Source: Mesorhizobium metallidurans STM 2683 (GTDB lineage Bacteria; Pseudomonadota; Alphaproteobacteria; Rhizobiales; Rhizobiaceae). From it: a stretch of DNA of 64,000 bases. The stretch covers positions 62,001-126,000 of the forward strand of contig NZ_CAUM01000055.1 of assembly GCF_000350085.1 (NCBI RefSeq), read 5' to 3'. Shown here in pieces: positions 1-9,451 of the stretch (positions within the stretch are counted from its first letter, which is position 1; each line of letters starts with the position of its first letter). The translations under genes were made by a program, and so were the position numbers. The notes beneath the pieces are model-generated. The model was given only the letters and a program-made list of their open reading frames with translations, was not told where the DNA came from and did not search any database.

Positions 1-453
1 GCCGTCCGCCACCAGCGGCTGCAATCTGGAAAGCATGTAGGGTCGCGCGAGGAACGTGGTCAACCGGCCCCCGCCGTCGAGGCTGTCCAGCGTTTGCAGA
101 TGAGCAGTCACCCAGCCGGTAAATGTCTTCACTGTGGCCGCCGTAATCTGAAAGGGGCGGGCACGCCCATCCTCATGCGTCGGCAGATACTCGACGACGT
201 GATAGTGCAGCATCTCCTTGATGAAGGCCTCGGCGGTGTTGCGGCTGGCCACCGAATGCCGGCTTATGGCCTCGATGAAACGGGCTGTCGTCAATTCCGT
301 GCGATGGTCGCTCGGGTCTCGCCTGAAATGCAAGGCAAGACCGACATGGCCCATCAGCCAGCGCTGCTGCGTTGCGAACACGGAAGCAAGCCGCGGGCTC
401 GCTTCATAAATCTGGATAAGCGCCAGCGACTGCGCCTGGACACAGCGATGCAA
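1..453 (-). CDS. Partial protein with a winged-helix-like segment, start unresolved
   Basis: The minus strand is open from the window edge up to an in-frame TAG at 502-504. The translation looks protein-like and contains a segment resembling a helix-turn-helix (LTTARFIEAISRHSVASRNT, then AEAFIKEMLHYHVVEYLP), so a DNA-binding role is possible. No ATG lies near the upstream stop; the first candidates are TTG at 453 and ATG at 354, neither with a good ribosome binding site. It may be the 3' part of a gene broken at its 5' end, which fits the decayed DNA next to it. The carboxy end lies beyond the window. I do not recognise the family. Confidence 0.4.
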   Translation of the reverse strand, partial: MHRCVQAQSLALIQIYEASPRLASVFATQQRWLMGHVGLALHFRRDPSDHRTELTTARFIEAISRHSVASRNTAEAFIKEMLHYHVVEYLPTHEDGRARPFQITAATVKTFTGWVTAHLQTLDSLDGGGRLTTFLARPYMLSRLQPLVADG

Positions 454-501
454 CGCCGGATGGCCGGCAATGTCTTCAGCGTTTAGTGCTATCGTCCGCC
501 C

Positions 502-847
502 CTATGCTACGATCAGGCCTTTGCGTCCACGGCCCAGTGTATGGATTCGAATCCCCCGCCATTTGATGGCATCAGCATTCGGGAATTTCAAATCAGAAAC
601 CACATGGCGCGCCGGCTGCTGGGCGCGCGCGAAGATGCTGTAGCTCCTTTGATTTTTGCGCATGGCCTTCAGCGAAACTGGAGGCAAGGTCATGCATCAA
701 TTCAATAGTTTTGCCGGCGTGCCCGGAATCCGAATCCGCTCACTGCGCTGCCCCAAAAATCCGGACGTCGATCCCTGATCGATCACAATAAGGTTATCCA
801 GGGTGCAACTCTGCGGTTCTGAGCCCGCGCCGCCGGATACTGAAAAA
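502..847. other. Stretch without a supported gene
   Basis: Between the broken frame at the left edge and the phospholipase remnant I find no frame with protein-like composition. The short frames at 502-693 and 697-897 on the minus strand have no family resemblance and no ribosome binding site. The stretch probably belongs to the same rearranged, decaying segment as its neighbours. Confidence 0.5.
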
Positions 848-1080
848 CTAGGTCGGGTCCTCGCGGTGCAGATCATGGATGGCGACGCCCTCGACACTGG
901 TCGGCAATGTCAGCCATTGGCGATGGCGCAGCGTGCGCTGGGTATCCTCAAGCCCCATCTCCCAGTGCTCGCGCATCGAGGTGCCCGAGAATTCGTAGTC
1001 CTTGGCGTGTCCCTCGCAACCCTTGTGCTGACATTGACCGCGCCGACACTGAGCCGCTTCTTGCCGTCGTGGAGGATGGA
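848..1080 (-). pseudogene. Patatin-like phospholipase (DUF3734 type), two out-of-frame fragments
   Basis: Two pieces of one protein family lie side by side in different frames. At about 1030-1080 one minus frame reads HDGKKRLSVGAVNV, the mid-protein strand of patatin-like phospholipases with a DUF3734 tail. At 848-1030 another minus frame reads GCEGHAKDYEFS, MREHWEMGLEDTQRTLRH and then GVAIHDLH before a TAG stop at 848-850, which is the family's carboxy terminus. The catalytic GXSXG region and the sequence that should separate the two pieces are absent. This is a remnant with an internal deletion and cannot make an active enzyme. Such genes are often neighbours of bdhA in rhizobia, and here the next piece of DNA is indeed a bdhA remnant, though on the opposite strand. 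Confidence 0.65.
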
Positions 1081-1084
1081 CGGC

Positions 1085-1666
1085 GCGGCGGTGAGCGCCA
1101 TGGTGCGCGAGGCCGAGCAAGCCTTCGGCAGTCTCGACATCCTGGTCAACAATGCCGGCATCCAGCATGTCGCGCCGATCGAGGAATTTTCCGACGACAA
1201 ATGGGAAGCCATCATCCGCATCAATTTGCTTGCCGCCTTCTACGCGATCAAGGCGGCGCTGCCAGGTATGAAGGCGCGCAAATGGGGCCGCATCATCAAC
1301 ACGGCTTCAGTGCATGCGCTGGTCGCCTCGCCGTTCAAATCGGCCTATGTGTCGGCCAAGCACGGCATAACCGGCCTGACCAAAACGGTGGCCCTGGAAG
1401 CCGCGCAAGACGGCGTCACCGTCAATGCGATCGCACCCGGCTATGTCTGGACACCCTTGGTTGAAAAGCAGATACCGGACACGATGAAGGCGCGCGGCAT
1501 GACCGAAGAGCAGGTCAAGCACGATGTGCTGCTGGCGGCACAACCGACCAAGGAATTCGTCACCGTCGAAGAGCTTGCGGCGCTGGCGCTGTTCCTGTGC
1601 TTGGATTCAGCCAAGCAGATCACCGGAACGACCTTGCCGATGGACGGAGGCTGGACCGCGCAATAA
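1085..1666 (+). pseudogene. bdhA: 3-hydroxybutyrate dehydrogenase, missing its N-terminal third
   Basis: The last 193 codons of the open frame that begins at 803 match the short-chain dehydrogenase BdhA, which oxidises D-3-hydroxybutyrate to acetoacetate in polyhydroxybutyrate turnover. Visible are LVNNAGIQ, the catalytic Ser/Tyr/Lys set (SVHALVASPFKSAYVSAKHG), the substrate-side loop GYVWTPLVEKQIPDT and the terminal DGGWTAQ. The first 65 to 70 residues, with the GXXXGIG nucleotide-binding loop, are missing. In their place is sequence antisense to the phospholipase fragment. The frame stays open upstream only by chance, so an active enzyme is unlikely. A functional copy elsewhere in the genome would be expected. 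Confidence 0.75.
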
Positions 1667-1730
1667 GCACCGACGTCAGTTCCGCCATCATTGTCAGGGC
1701 CGGATTTCCAACGTATTGGCCACCCCTGCC

Positions 1731-1755
1731 GGGCCGGTTGCGGAACAACCGGCCC
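1731..1755. terminator. Perfect inverted repeat after the bdhA remnant
   Basis: Ten-base arms GGGCCGGTTG and CAACCGGCCC flank a five-base loop CGGAA. The repeat lies 64 bp after the bdhA stop and 30 bp before the ABC ATPase start. There is no T-run, so it is either a weak terminator for the old bdhA transcript or a protein-binding palindrome. Confidence 0.45.
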
Positions 1756-1785
1756 GAGGCGCAGTGATACGCCAATGGGTGAAGC

Positions 1786-2916
1786 ATGAGCGAAATCAGG
1801 GTGGAGCGTCTCAGCAAGCGGTTCAACGAAACCGCCGCGCTGGACGCCGTTTCGCTTGACTTTGCGGCGGGCTCCTTCACGGCACTGCTCGGCCCGTCCG
1901 GGTGCGGCAAGACCACGATGCTGAGGCTGATCGCCGGCTTCGAGGCGCCAAGCGAGGGCAGCGTCTTCTTCGGTGGGGAATTGATGGCCGATCCGCAGCG
2001 GCAGGTGCCGCCGGAAGCACGCGGCGTCGGGGTCGTCTTCCAGTCCTATGCGCTTTGGCCCCATATGGATGTCGCGGCAAACGTCGCCTATCCGCTGAAA
2101 GCCCGGCATGTCGAGCGGGGCGCGATCGCCGGCCGTGTCGGCGCTGTTCTCGACATCGTCGGGCTCAACGGTTTTGAAGGCCGCCGCATCGAGGAACTGT
2201 CCGGCGGCCAGCGCCAGCGCGTGGCGCTGGCGCGCTGCCTGGTCGCCGACGCCAGGATCATCCTGTTCGACGAACCGCTCGCCAATCTCGACATGCATCT
2301 GCGGGCGTCGATGGTCGACGCGTTTCGCGACATCCATCGCCGAACCGGCGCCACCATCGTCTACGTCACCCACGACCAGGCCGAGGCCCTGGCGTTGGCC
2401 GACCGTGTCGCCATCATGAGCCAGGGCAGGGTATTGCAGGCGGCGCCGCCGCAGGAGGTCTACCGCGCGCCTGCCAATGCGACGATCGCCGGCTTTGTCG
2501 GGCGCGGGTCGATCGTTGCGGGGATGGTGATCGATCCCGCTGGGGAGACCGCAACGGTCGACATAGCAGGCCATCGTCTCGTAGCGCGAAGTGCCGGGGC
2601 ATCCGCGGGGCCGGCCAAGATCCTGCTGCGGCCGGAAGCGTTGCGGATTTCACCTGAGGGCATGCCGGCAACGGTGCTCGACAGCATCTATCGCGGCCCG
2701 GTTCATGAGGTGCGGCTGGCATTGTCGGCATTGGAACAGGAGCCACGGCAGGAGCTGCTGATCGACAGCACCGAGACTTTGGCAGTCGGCCAGAAGGTGC
2801 ACGTCGCAGTCTCGGACGCGTGGGTGATCCCCGACCTCTGGACGACTACCGCCAGGGCAAGACATCAGCTGGAAGCCGCCGTCCGAACCGGTCGAGCACA
2901 AGCAGCAGGACGATGA
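1786..2916 (+). CDS. ABC transporter ATP-binding protein (FbpC/PotA type)
   Basis: This is the cytoplasmic ATPase subunit of a binding-protein-dependent importer. It shows Walker A GPSGCGKTT (residues 36-44), the Q-loop region VFQSYALWPH, signature LSGGQRQR, Walker B IILFDEP, D-loop LANLD and switch His in VTHDQ, followed by a TOBE-type regulatory domain. At 376 residues it is slightly long for the family. It lies tail to tail with the permease gene at 2846-4582, and the last 71 bp of both genes overlap. The residues after AWVIPD read like antisense of the permease and may be a post-rearrangement extension. The partners are probably the permease and binding protein to the right. The substrate is not evident. 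Confidence 0.85.
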   Translation: MSEIRVERLSKRFNETAALDAVSLDFAAGSFTALLGPSGCGKTTMLRLIAGFEAPSEGSVFFGGELMADPQRQVPPEARGVGVVFQSYALWPHMDVAANVAYPLKARHVERGAIAGRVGAVLDIVGLNGFEGRRIEELSGGQRQRVALARCLVADARIILFDEPLANLDMHLRASMVDAFRDIHRRTGATIVYVTHDQAEALALADRVAIMSQGRVLQAAPPQEVYRAPANATIAGFVGRGSIVAGMVIDPAGETATVDIAGHRLVARSAGASAGPAKILLRPEALRISPEGMPATVLDSIYRGPVHEVRLALSALEQEPRQELLIDSTETLAVGQKVHVAVSDAWVIPDLWTTTARARHQLEAAVRTGRAQAAGR

Positions 2917-4582
2917 CAACCGCGATCGTGGAAACGGCGATCGCTGCCGCTTGCGTCCCCAGGCCGGCTTCCTCGAGGCTGAACAGCACCACGCCCAGCG
3001 TCTCGTTACCGCTCGACCAGAGCAGCGCCGAGACCGTCAGTTCGTTGAAGGCGCTCATGAAGACGAGCAGCCCGCCCGCCACGGCCGCGGGCGCCGCGAG
3101 TGGCGCGGTTATCGTCATGAGCCGGCGAATGGCTCCGGCTCCCGACACCGCTGCCGCCTCGTCGAGATCGCGCGAAATCTGTCCGACCGCGGTGGCCACC
3201 GGTTTCAAGGCGAGCGTGAAAAACCGCATCGCATAGGCGATCACGATGATCGATGGCGTTGCATAGAGGCTGCCGATCAGCGGCAGCGGGCGCAGGAACA
3301 AGAGGATGCAGGCAATGGCCAGGACGACGCCGGGGACGGCATAGGGCAGGTCGATGATGCCGCCGAGGAGACGCTGCCAGCGCCGTCCGAGCCGTTCGAG
3401 CACCGCGGTCACCGGGATGACGCCGATGGCGAGGATCAGTGCCGCACTACCGGCAAAAAGAATGGAATTGCGGAAGGCGCGGACCGTCGAGGCCTGGCGG
3501 ACCAGAACCTCGGCATAGTTTGACGCGGTCATGGTCTGCCAGCCAAGTGGCACGCCGAAGGACGGGACCAGTGACGTCGCCAACAATGCGCAGGCCGGAA
3601 GCACAAGGATGAAGCCGACCACCAGCCAGCCAAGGCCGGCAAGCGGCAAGCGGTAGCGTCCGAGTTCGAAACGCGCCGGCGTGCCGGCGGTAAAGCGGTG
3701 CGCGGCGCCTCGCAGGGCCAGCGACTGGCAAGCGACACCGGCCAGCGCCAGCACGCCGACCAGCACCGACAGCGCCGTGATCTGCGGCAGCACGCCGGGA
3801 CCGAAGCTCGACAGATCCTGATAGATCAGCGTCGGCAGCGTCAGATAGTTGACCGGCATTCCAAGCAGGGCCGGGATGCCGAAATTGCCGACGCCCGAGA
3901 CGAAGGCGAGCGCGGCCGCGGCCACGATATACGGACGCACCACCGGCAGGACGATGGTCCACAGCACGGACAGCGGCTCGGCGCCTGAGGCCCTGGCCGC
4001 CTCGACGAGATCGTGCGGGATGCGGGAAAGCCCGGCCCGCAGCGTGATGAAGACGATCGGCGCGTGCTGGACGGCGTAAAGCAGGATGATGCCGTTGCGG
4101 CCGAGCATCGGATTGGGCGTGCCTGGCGGCGGCGCCATGCCGGCCATGCCGAGCAGCGTGCTGGACGGGCCGAACAGATGCAGCCACGACAGAGCCGTGA
4201 CCTGCGGCGCGATCATCAGCGGCAACAGCAGCAGGAAGCCGAGCGCTTTTCGCCCGGGCAGGTCCGTCATGGTGACGGCGATGGCGAAGGGGCCACCGAG
4301 GCAGAGCGCCAGCAGGGCGCCAAAAAACGACGTGTCCAGCGTGTGCCACATCGCCCGCAAGGCGGCCGGCTTGGCCAGGCGCTGGGCGAATGCGCCGAAG
4401 TCGAGCTCGCCGCCCGGCGCGACAGCCGCGATGACGAGCCGCACCATCGGCAGCAGGCTGAGCAGCGCGATCACCAGCAGGACGGCGAGCGCCGATGCGC
4501 GGGATCCCGGTGTGGCCCGCCACATGTGCCCGCGTCGCGCCGGCACACTCTGCCCGGGGAGGATGTCCTGCGCGGACGACAC
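2846..4582 (-). CDS. ABC transporter permease, two fused inner-membrane domains (FbpB/ThiP type)
   Basis: A 578-residue inner-membrane protein with about twelve hydrophobic segments forming two permease domains. Each half has an EAA-type loop that contacts the ATPase (EAARASGAEPLSVLW in the first, EAAAVSGAGAIRRLM in the second). Fused permeases of this size are typical of iron(III), thiamine and 2-aminoethylphosphonate importers. The start is GTG at 4582, 18 bp after the binding-protein stop, so the two genes form an operon read leftwards. The 3' end overlaps the convergent ATPase gene, an unusual layout because the ATPase gene normally follows in the same direction. Confidence 0.85.
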   Translation of the reverse strand: MSSAQDILPGQSVPARRGHMWRATPGSRASALAVLLVIALLSLLPMVRLVIAAVAPGGELDFGAFAQRLAKPAALRAMWHTLDTSFFGALLALCLGGPFAIAVTMTDLPGRKALGFLLLLPLMIAPQVTALSWLHLFGPSSTLLGMAGMAPPPGTPNPMLGRNGIILLYAVQHAPIVFITLRAGLSRIPHDLVEAARASGAEPLSVLWTIVLPVVRPYIVAAAALAFVSGVGNFGIPALLGMPVNYLTLPTLIYQDLSSFGPGVLPQITALSVLVGVLALAGVACQSLALRGAAHRFTAGTPARFELGRYRLPLAGLGWLVVGFILVLPACALLATSLVPSFGVPLGWQTMTASNYAEVLVRQASTVRAFRNSILFAGSAALILAIGVIPVTAVLERLGRRWQRLLGGIIDLPYAVPGVVLAIACILLFLRPLPLIGSLYATPSIIVIAYAMRFFTLALKPVATAVGQISRDLDEAAAVSGAGAIRRLMTITAPLAAPAAVAGGLLVFMSAFNELTVSALLWSSGNETLGVVLFSLEEAGLGTQAAAIAVSTIAVVIVLLLVLDRFGRRLPADVLPWR

Positions 4583-4600
4583 CGTGGGCTACCCGGCTGG

Positions 4601-5575
4601 CTACTGGCTCATCACGGCGCCGAACTTTTCCTTGTTGGCGGCGTCGTTGGCGAGTGCCGCGGCTGCGTCGTAACCCAGCACCTTGATCGACGAACGGTCG
4701 GGATAGCCGGCCGGCAAGGCTACATCGGCGCGCGCCGGAATGTAGCCCATCTTGGCGGCAACTTCCTGGCCGTCCTTGGACAGCAGGAAATCGACGAAGG
4801 CCTTGGCGGCCTCGGTGTCCCTGGCCGTGGACAGGATGGCGACCGGCTCGGTGACGGCCGAAACGCCTTCCCTGGGGAAGACGAATTCGACAGGAGCGCC
4901 CTTGGCCTTCTCGCGAATGGGCATGTAGTCGACGATCATGCCGAACAGCTTGTCGCCGCCGCTGACCGCCTTCAGCACGTCGCCATTGCCGCCGCTCGCC
5001 TGGGCGCCGTTCTTGGCCAGCGCGTTGTAATAGTCCCAGCCCTCCGGCAGATTGCCGGTCAGCGTGACGGTGTGGATCATCGCGGCACCCGAAGTCAGCG
5101 GGCTCGGCATCGCGACAAGGCCCTTGGCCTCCGGCTTGGTCAGGTCTTCCCAACTCGCCGGCACGAAAGGCGCCTTGGTGTTGTAGACGATGCCGGTGGT
5201 GATCAGCTTGGTCGAGAAATAGGTCTTGTCCTTGTCGTAGAGAGCCGCGTCGATGCCGGAGACATCGGCCTCGGGATAGCTGAGCAGCCGGCCTTCCTTT
5301 TTCAGCCCTTCCATGGTCACGACATCGGCGATCAACAGCACGTCGGCCTGTGGCTGGCCGGCCTCGATCTCGGCACGCAGCTTCGCCAGGATCTTCGGCG
5401 TTCCATCGCGCACCCATTCGACCTTGATGCCGGGGTTCTTCGCCATGAAGGCATCGACGGTCTGCTGGGCGTCGGTGTTGGGCTGGCTGGTGTAGAGGAC
5501 GAGCTTGCCGTCGGCAGCCGAAGCGCCTCCGATGGCGAATGCCAGCAACATGGTGGCGAGAATGATCTTGCGCAT
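4601..5575 (-). CDS. Periplasmic solute-binding protein (FbpA/AfuA-like)
   Basis: The product is 324 residues with a signal peptide (MRKIILATMLLAFAIGGASA) and a mature start ADGKLVLYTSQPN, typical of binding proteins of the iron(III)/phosphonate/thiamine class. It would capture the substrate in the periplasm for the permease encoded just downstream. I chose ATG at 5575 because a GGGG-type ribosome binding site sits just upstream and the signal peptide begins there. The frame could start four codons earlier. The paired tyrosines of true ferric-binding proteins are not obvious, so iron is not assured and an organophosphonate or another small anion is equally possible. Confidence 0.85.
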   Translation of the reverse strand: MRKIILATMLLAFAIGGASAADGKLVLYTSQPNTDAQQTVDAFMAKNPGIKVEWVRDGTPKILAKLRAEIEAGQPQADVLLIADVVTMEGLKKEGRLLSYPEADVSGIDAALYDKDKTYFSTKLITTGIVYNTKAPFVPASWEDLTKPEAKGLVAMPSPLTSGAAMIHTVTLTGNLPEGWDYYNALAKNGAQASGGNGDVLKAVSGGDKLFGMIVDYMPIREKAKGAPVEFVFPREGVSAVTEPVAILSTARDTEAAKAFVDFLLSKDGQEVAAKMGYIPARADVALPAGYPDRSSIKVLGYDAAAALANDAANKEKFGAVMSQ

Positions 5576-5738
5576 GAAAAACCCCACTTGGTGCGAAGAG
5601 ACGTATTTGGTGTGAAGAGGCGGGTCCGGCTGACGCCGGATGCGGGAATGCTCTCCCTATAGCCGCAGGATAAACCTATTGTGACAAGCGGAGTCGACAG
5701 GAATTGACGGTTTCCGACGAGTCCAATGTGCCGCCCAG

Positions 5739-5763
5739 GGAACTTTTGTTCTGCTGACGATTT
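5739..5763 (+). promoter_or_regulatory. Candidate general-stress (RpoE2/EcfG) promoter
   Basis: GGAAC at 5739-5743 is followed after 17 bases by TTTT at 5761. This fits the Sinorhizobium RpoE2 pattern GGAAC-N18/19-TT. The -10 part lies about 45 bp before the ATG of the small exported protein at 5807. The motif is short and chance matches occur. Confidence 0.35.
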
Positions 5764-5806
5764 TGGATGTATGGTGGAAAGCCGAACGGCCAGAAGGGGA
5801 TTGCCG

Positions 5807-6097
5807 ATGACGACAAAACGCTATGCGATCCGCGTGCTCGCCCTCGCCATGGGTTGTAGCCTATCCGCCTCGGCCTTGGCGGGCGACAAATACCGCGACC
5901 ACCGGCACCGCGACTATCGGGTTCAATCCGAACGCTACGTTCCCGCCGATCGCGATATCATCGATGTCCTGTTCGGCGGCCCGCGTTACTATGACCAGCA
6001 GTTGTTCACCACGGCCGCGGGAGCCTGCTCCTATCATCGGACAGGACCGGATGCGAACGCGCTGAACAAGATCAACGATCACCATTGCGGGAAGTAG
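5807..6097 (+). CDS. Small exported protein of unknown function
   Basis: A 96-residue protein with a clear signal peptide (MTTKRYAIRVLALAMG, cleavage near SALAG) and a short mature part rich in Arg, His, Asp and Tyr (DKYRDHRHRDYR), ending in HHCGK. It is probably periplasmic. I chose ATG at 5807 because AGGGG lies seven bases upstream and the signal peptide starts there; the longer frame from 5726 has no ribosome binding site. A possible stress-sigma promoter is upstream. I do not recognise a family. Confidence 0.65.
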   Translation: MTTKRYAIRVLALAMGCSLSASALAGDKYRDHRHRDYRVQSERYVPADRDIIDVLFGGPRYYDQQLFTTAAGACSYHRTGPDANALNKINDHHCGK

Positions 6098-6180
6098 CAG
6101 GCCGGATGCCGTGATCGCGGTGTTCTGCTGGTCGAGCCCATCGACAAGCCGGCGCGCTCCAGGCTTGAGGGAGGTATCCC

Positions 6181-6519
6181 ATGAATTACGGTGAACCCAG
6201 ATGGTCTCCGTCCGAAAAGAAGGTCGCCCGCGGTGCCTTCGATGCGGCGCTGGAGACGGTGCTCGATAAGACAATGGCCGAACTCAAAAGGAAGGCCAGC
6301 GCCGCGACGATACATTCCGACATGTGGGACATCGAAGACTATCTGCGGCAGCAACGGCGGAAGCTCGATGAAATGTTCGACTATCGCTATTCACAGCTTC
6401 CTTTCGTCTTTGCCCGCCTCATTCGAGAAGGCTACCTGGACGAGAATCTCCTTGTGGGCTTGTCGGACGATAAGTGGAAGGAGATACGCTCGTTCCTCAC
6501 CTGGGCCGCCAAAGAATAG
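6181..6519 (+). CDS. Small soluble protein of unknown function
   Basis: A 112-residue acidic and basic protein without a signal peptide or membrane segment, with a strong ribosome binding site (GAGGGAGG) before ATG 6181. The sequence looks largely helical: FDAALETVLDKTMAELKRKA, then a segment IEDYLRQQRRKLDEMFDYRY and a carboxy part SDDKWKEIRSFLTW. It follows the small exported protein by 83 bp and may share its transcript. I know of no characterised member; rhizobia carry similar hypothetical proteins. Confidence 0.65.
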   Translation: MNYGEPRWSPSEKKVARGAFDAALETVLDKTMAELKRKASAATIHSDMWDIEDYLRQQRRKLDEMFDYRYSQLPFVFARLIREGYLDENLLVGLSDDKWKEIRSFLTWAAKE

Positions 6520-6550
6520 GGCTGCTCGCAGCCTGAGGGTGCGACAGGCG

Positions 6551-7633
6551 TCACCTTCGGTTTTCCTTCATCCGCTCGATGATCTCCGCCATCAGCGCCA
6601 GGTCGCGGCGCGAATCGGCAAGGTCCGTCAGCGGCCTGGTGCCGTCGGTGATGTGGCGGTGGAAAATCTCAAGTTCATTCGAGAAGGCGTCGCCATAGAG
6701 TGGCCCGAAGGTCCTGGTCACCGGGCCGAGCGGTCCGGCTTCGGTCACTTCGAGCCGCGTCGGCAGGCTGCGGATGTAGGGGGTGTCGTAGATGATGCGG
6801 ATGCGTTTGGTATTCGAGCGCACCTCGATCATGGCGTCGAACAGGCCGAGGTCGTCGACGACCGCGTCATAGCAGCAGGCGAAATGGCCGTAGTCGAAGG
6901 TCACTGAGGTGTTGGCGCCGCCATTGGTACGGTGCGCGGCAAGCACGCGAACCGGTTCGCCGATGAGCCCGCGCATTGCCGAAATGTGGTGCGAGGAGAG
7001 CGCGGTCAGGCCACGATAGGCGCGCACGAGATCGGCCGGCGCATCGGCGCCCACCACTTCGCGGATCAGCGTGTCGCGCTCCCTGGCGCCGCGCTCCAGC
7101 AGTGCCGGGTAGATATCCCGGGGATAGAGGATGTCCTGGCTTTTCCCGAGGAAATGCCGGCCCTCGGAGATCAGGTCGAAGATGCGCACATGGGTGATGT
7201 CGGCAAGGGCGGGCAGTTCGTCCCTGGCCGCCAGATAGGCCGGCGCATAGCGGCGCATATAGCCGACGAAGATCGTCTTGGCGTAATCCGTCGTCAGCGC
7301 CAGCAATTCATCGATCTCGCGCACCGTCAGGCAAGCAGGCTTTTCCAGAAGGATGTGCTTGTTGGCTACTACGGCTGCACGCACGAAACGGCTGTGGGTG
7401 TCATCGGATGACAGCACGAAAACGGCGTCGATGTCGGGCGAATCGATCAGCGCCTCGGCCGTTTCGAAGGCCCTGGCGGTTGGGTATTCGGAGGTGCACA
7501 GCGCCACAAGGCTCGGCGAGACGTCATGGACGCCCGCTATCAGCCAACGGTTGCGCTGGTCGGCCAAGACAGGCAGATGGATCGATTGCGCGACCTCGCC
7601 AAGACCCACAAGTCCGACACGGATTACCGCCAC
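6551..7633 (-). CDS. Gfo/Idh/MocA family sugar oxidoreductase
   Basis: A 360-residue NAD(P)-dependent oxidoreductase. The N-terminal Rossmann fold starts VAVIRVGLVGLGEVAQS, and the family motif EKP appears in HILLEKPACLT. I chose GTG at 7633 because AAAGGAG stands seven bases upstream and the fold begins there. It is the last gene of the operon that starts with the ribose-type binding protein, so it likely oxidises or reduces the imported sugar or a derivative. One of three enzymes of this family in the locus. Confidence 0.85.
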   Translation of the reverse strand: MAVIRVGLVGLGEVAQSIHLPVLADQRNRWLIAGVHDVSPSLVALCTSEYPTARAFETAEALIDSPDIDAVFVLSSDDTHSRFVRAAVVANKHILLEKPACLTVREIDELLALTTDYAKTIFVGYMRRYAPAYLAARDELPALADITHVRIFDLISEGRHFLGKSQDILYPRDIYPALLERGARERDTLIREVVGADAPADLVRAYRGLTALSSHHISAMRGLIGEPVRVLAAHRTNGGANTSVTFDYGHFACCYDAVVDDLGLFDAMIEVRSNTKRIRIIYDTPYIRSLPTRLEVTEAGPLGPVTRTFGPLYGDAFSNELEIFHRHITDGTRPLTDLADSRRDLALMAEIIERMKENRR

Positions 7634-7688
7634 GGCAAACTCCTTTCTTAAATCCAATTCGTAACGAGCCGGCTGGCCGGGCAGGTTT

Positions 7689-8449
<761 letters not shown>

Positions 8450-8453
<4 letters not shown>

Positions 8454-9451
8454 TTCTGGTACCGCATGATCAGGGCGGCCAGCACCACGATGGCGCCCAC
8501 GGCGAGCGGTTGGTAGAAGGCCGAAACGCTGAGCAGGGTCAGTCCGTTGACCAGCGCGGTGAGCATCAGCGCGCCGATCGCCGGCCCGAGAATGCTGGCG
8601 CGGCCGCCGAACAGGCTGACGCCGCCGAGAACCACCGCTGCTACCGAATTGAGGAGAAGGCTGGTGTTGATCAGCGGTTCGGCCGAGCCGATGCGCGCCA
8701 CCAGAAGCACCGAGGCGATGCCGGCGCAGAAGCCTGAAATCGTATAGGCGGCGATCTTGACCCGGTTGGTGCGGATGCCGAGCGCGCCGGCGCTTTCGAC
8801 CTGGCCGCCGGTGGCCAGCAGATGCACGCCGAAGCGGGTGTGGTAGAGCGCGACATGTGCGACAATGACGGCCGCGATCGCCACCCAGACGGGATAGCCG
8901 AACGGTCCGAAGGAGCCGGAGGCGAGCTTGAGCAGGAAGGTGGAGCCGACCATCGTCGGCTCGCCGCCCGACAGGATCAGGCCGAGACCGGTGATGCCCG
9001 AAAGCGTGCCGAGCGTCACCACGAAGTCTGGAATTTTGCCGGCGGTGATGAGGACGCCGTTGAGGAGACCCACCGCGCTGGTGGCAAGAACAGCAAGCAC
9101 GCAAGCCGCGAAGATGCCCCAGCCGGCGGCGTTGACGAGACCAAGGATGATGGCGCCCAGCATGACCGCGGCAGCCAGCGAGAGATCGATGCCGGCGGTC
9201 GCCACGACGAAGGTCTGGCCGATCGACAGCACGACCAGGATCGCCGCCGCCAGGAGCAGGGCCTGCAAATTGGCGATGCTGAGAAAGACCGGCTGGGCGA
9301 TGCCGAAGACGATGACGAGGCCGACAAGGCCGACGACCGATGCCCAGTCGGCCCAGAAGGAAGGATCCAGGAGGAGAGCCGACAGGGAGGGGCGGCTCTC
9401 CTCCGCCGCGCCCGCGGTATGCACGGGCGCGTTTTGTTCAGGAGTGTTCAC
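8450..9451 (-). CDS. Sugar ABC transporter permease (RbsC/FrcC-like)
   Basis: A 333-residue inner-membrane protein with about ten hydrophobic segments, including GLVIVFGIAQPVFLSIANL and the region GTLSGITGLGLILSG typical of the BPD_transp_2 family of ribose-type permeases. It forms the membrane pore for the sugar delivered by the binding protein. The gene overlaps both neighbours by four bases, so binding protein, permease and ATPase are tightly coupled in one operon. Confidence 0.9.

Noticed and set aside
94-486. Plus-strand frame of 130 codons opposite the left-edge frame
   Set aside because: Composition is that of an antisense shadow; the minus frame has a winged-helix-like segment and better protein character.
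540-575. tRNA-3'-end-like GATTCGAATCCCCCGCCA as a possible attachment site
   Set aside because: The T-stem does not pair well and no integrase or second copy was found in the window.
803-1084. First 94 codons of the frame that ends in the bdhA remnant
   Set aside because: They are antisense to the patatin fragments and resemble no dehydrogenase N-terminus; open by chance.
3447-5417. Long minus-strand frame of 656 codons
   Set aside because: Arg/Gly-rich shadow of the permease and binding-protein genes in another frame.
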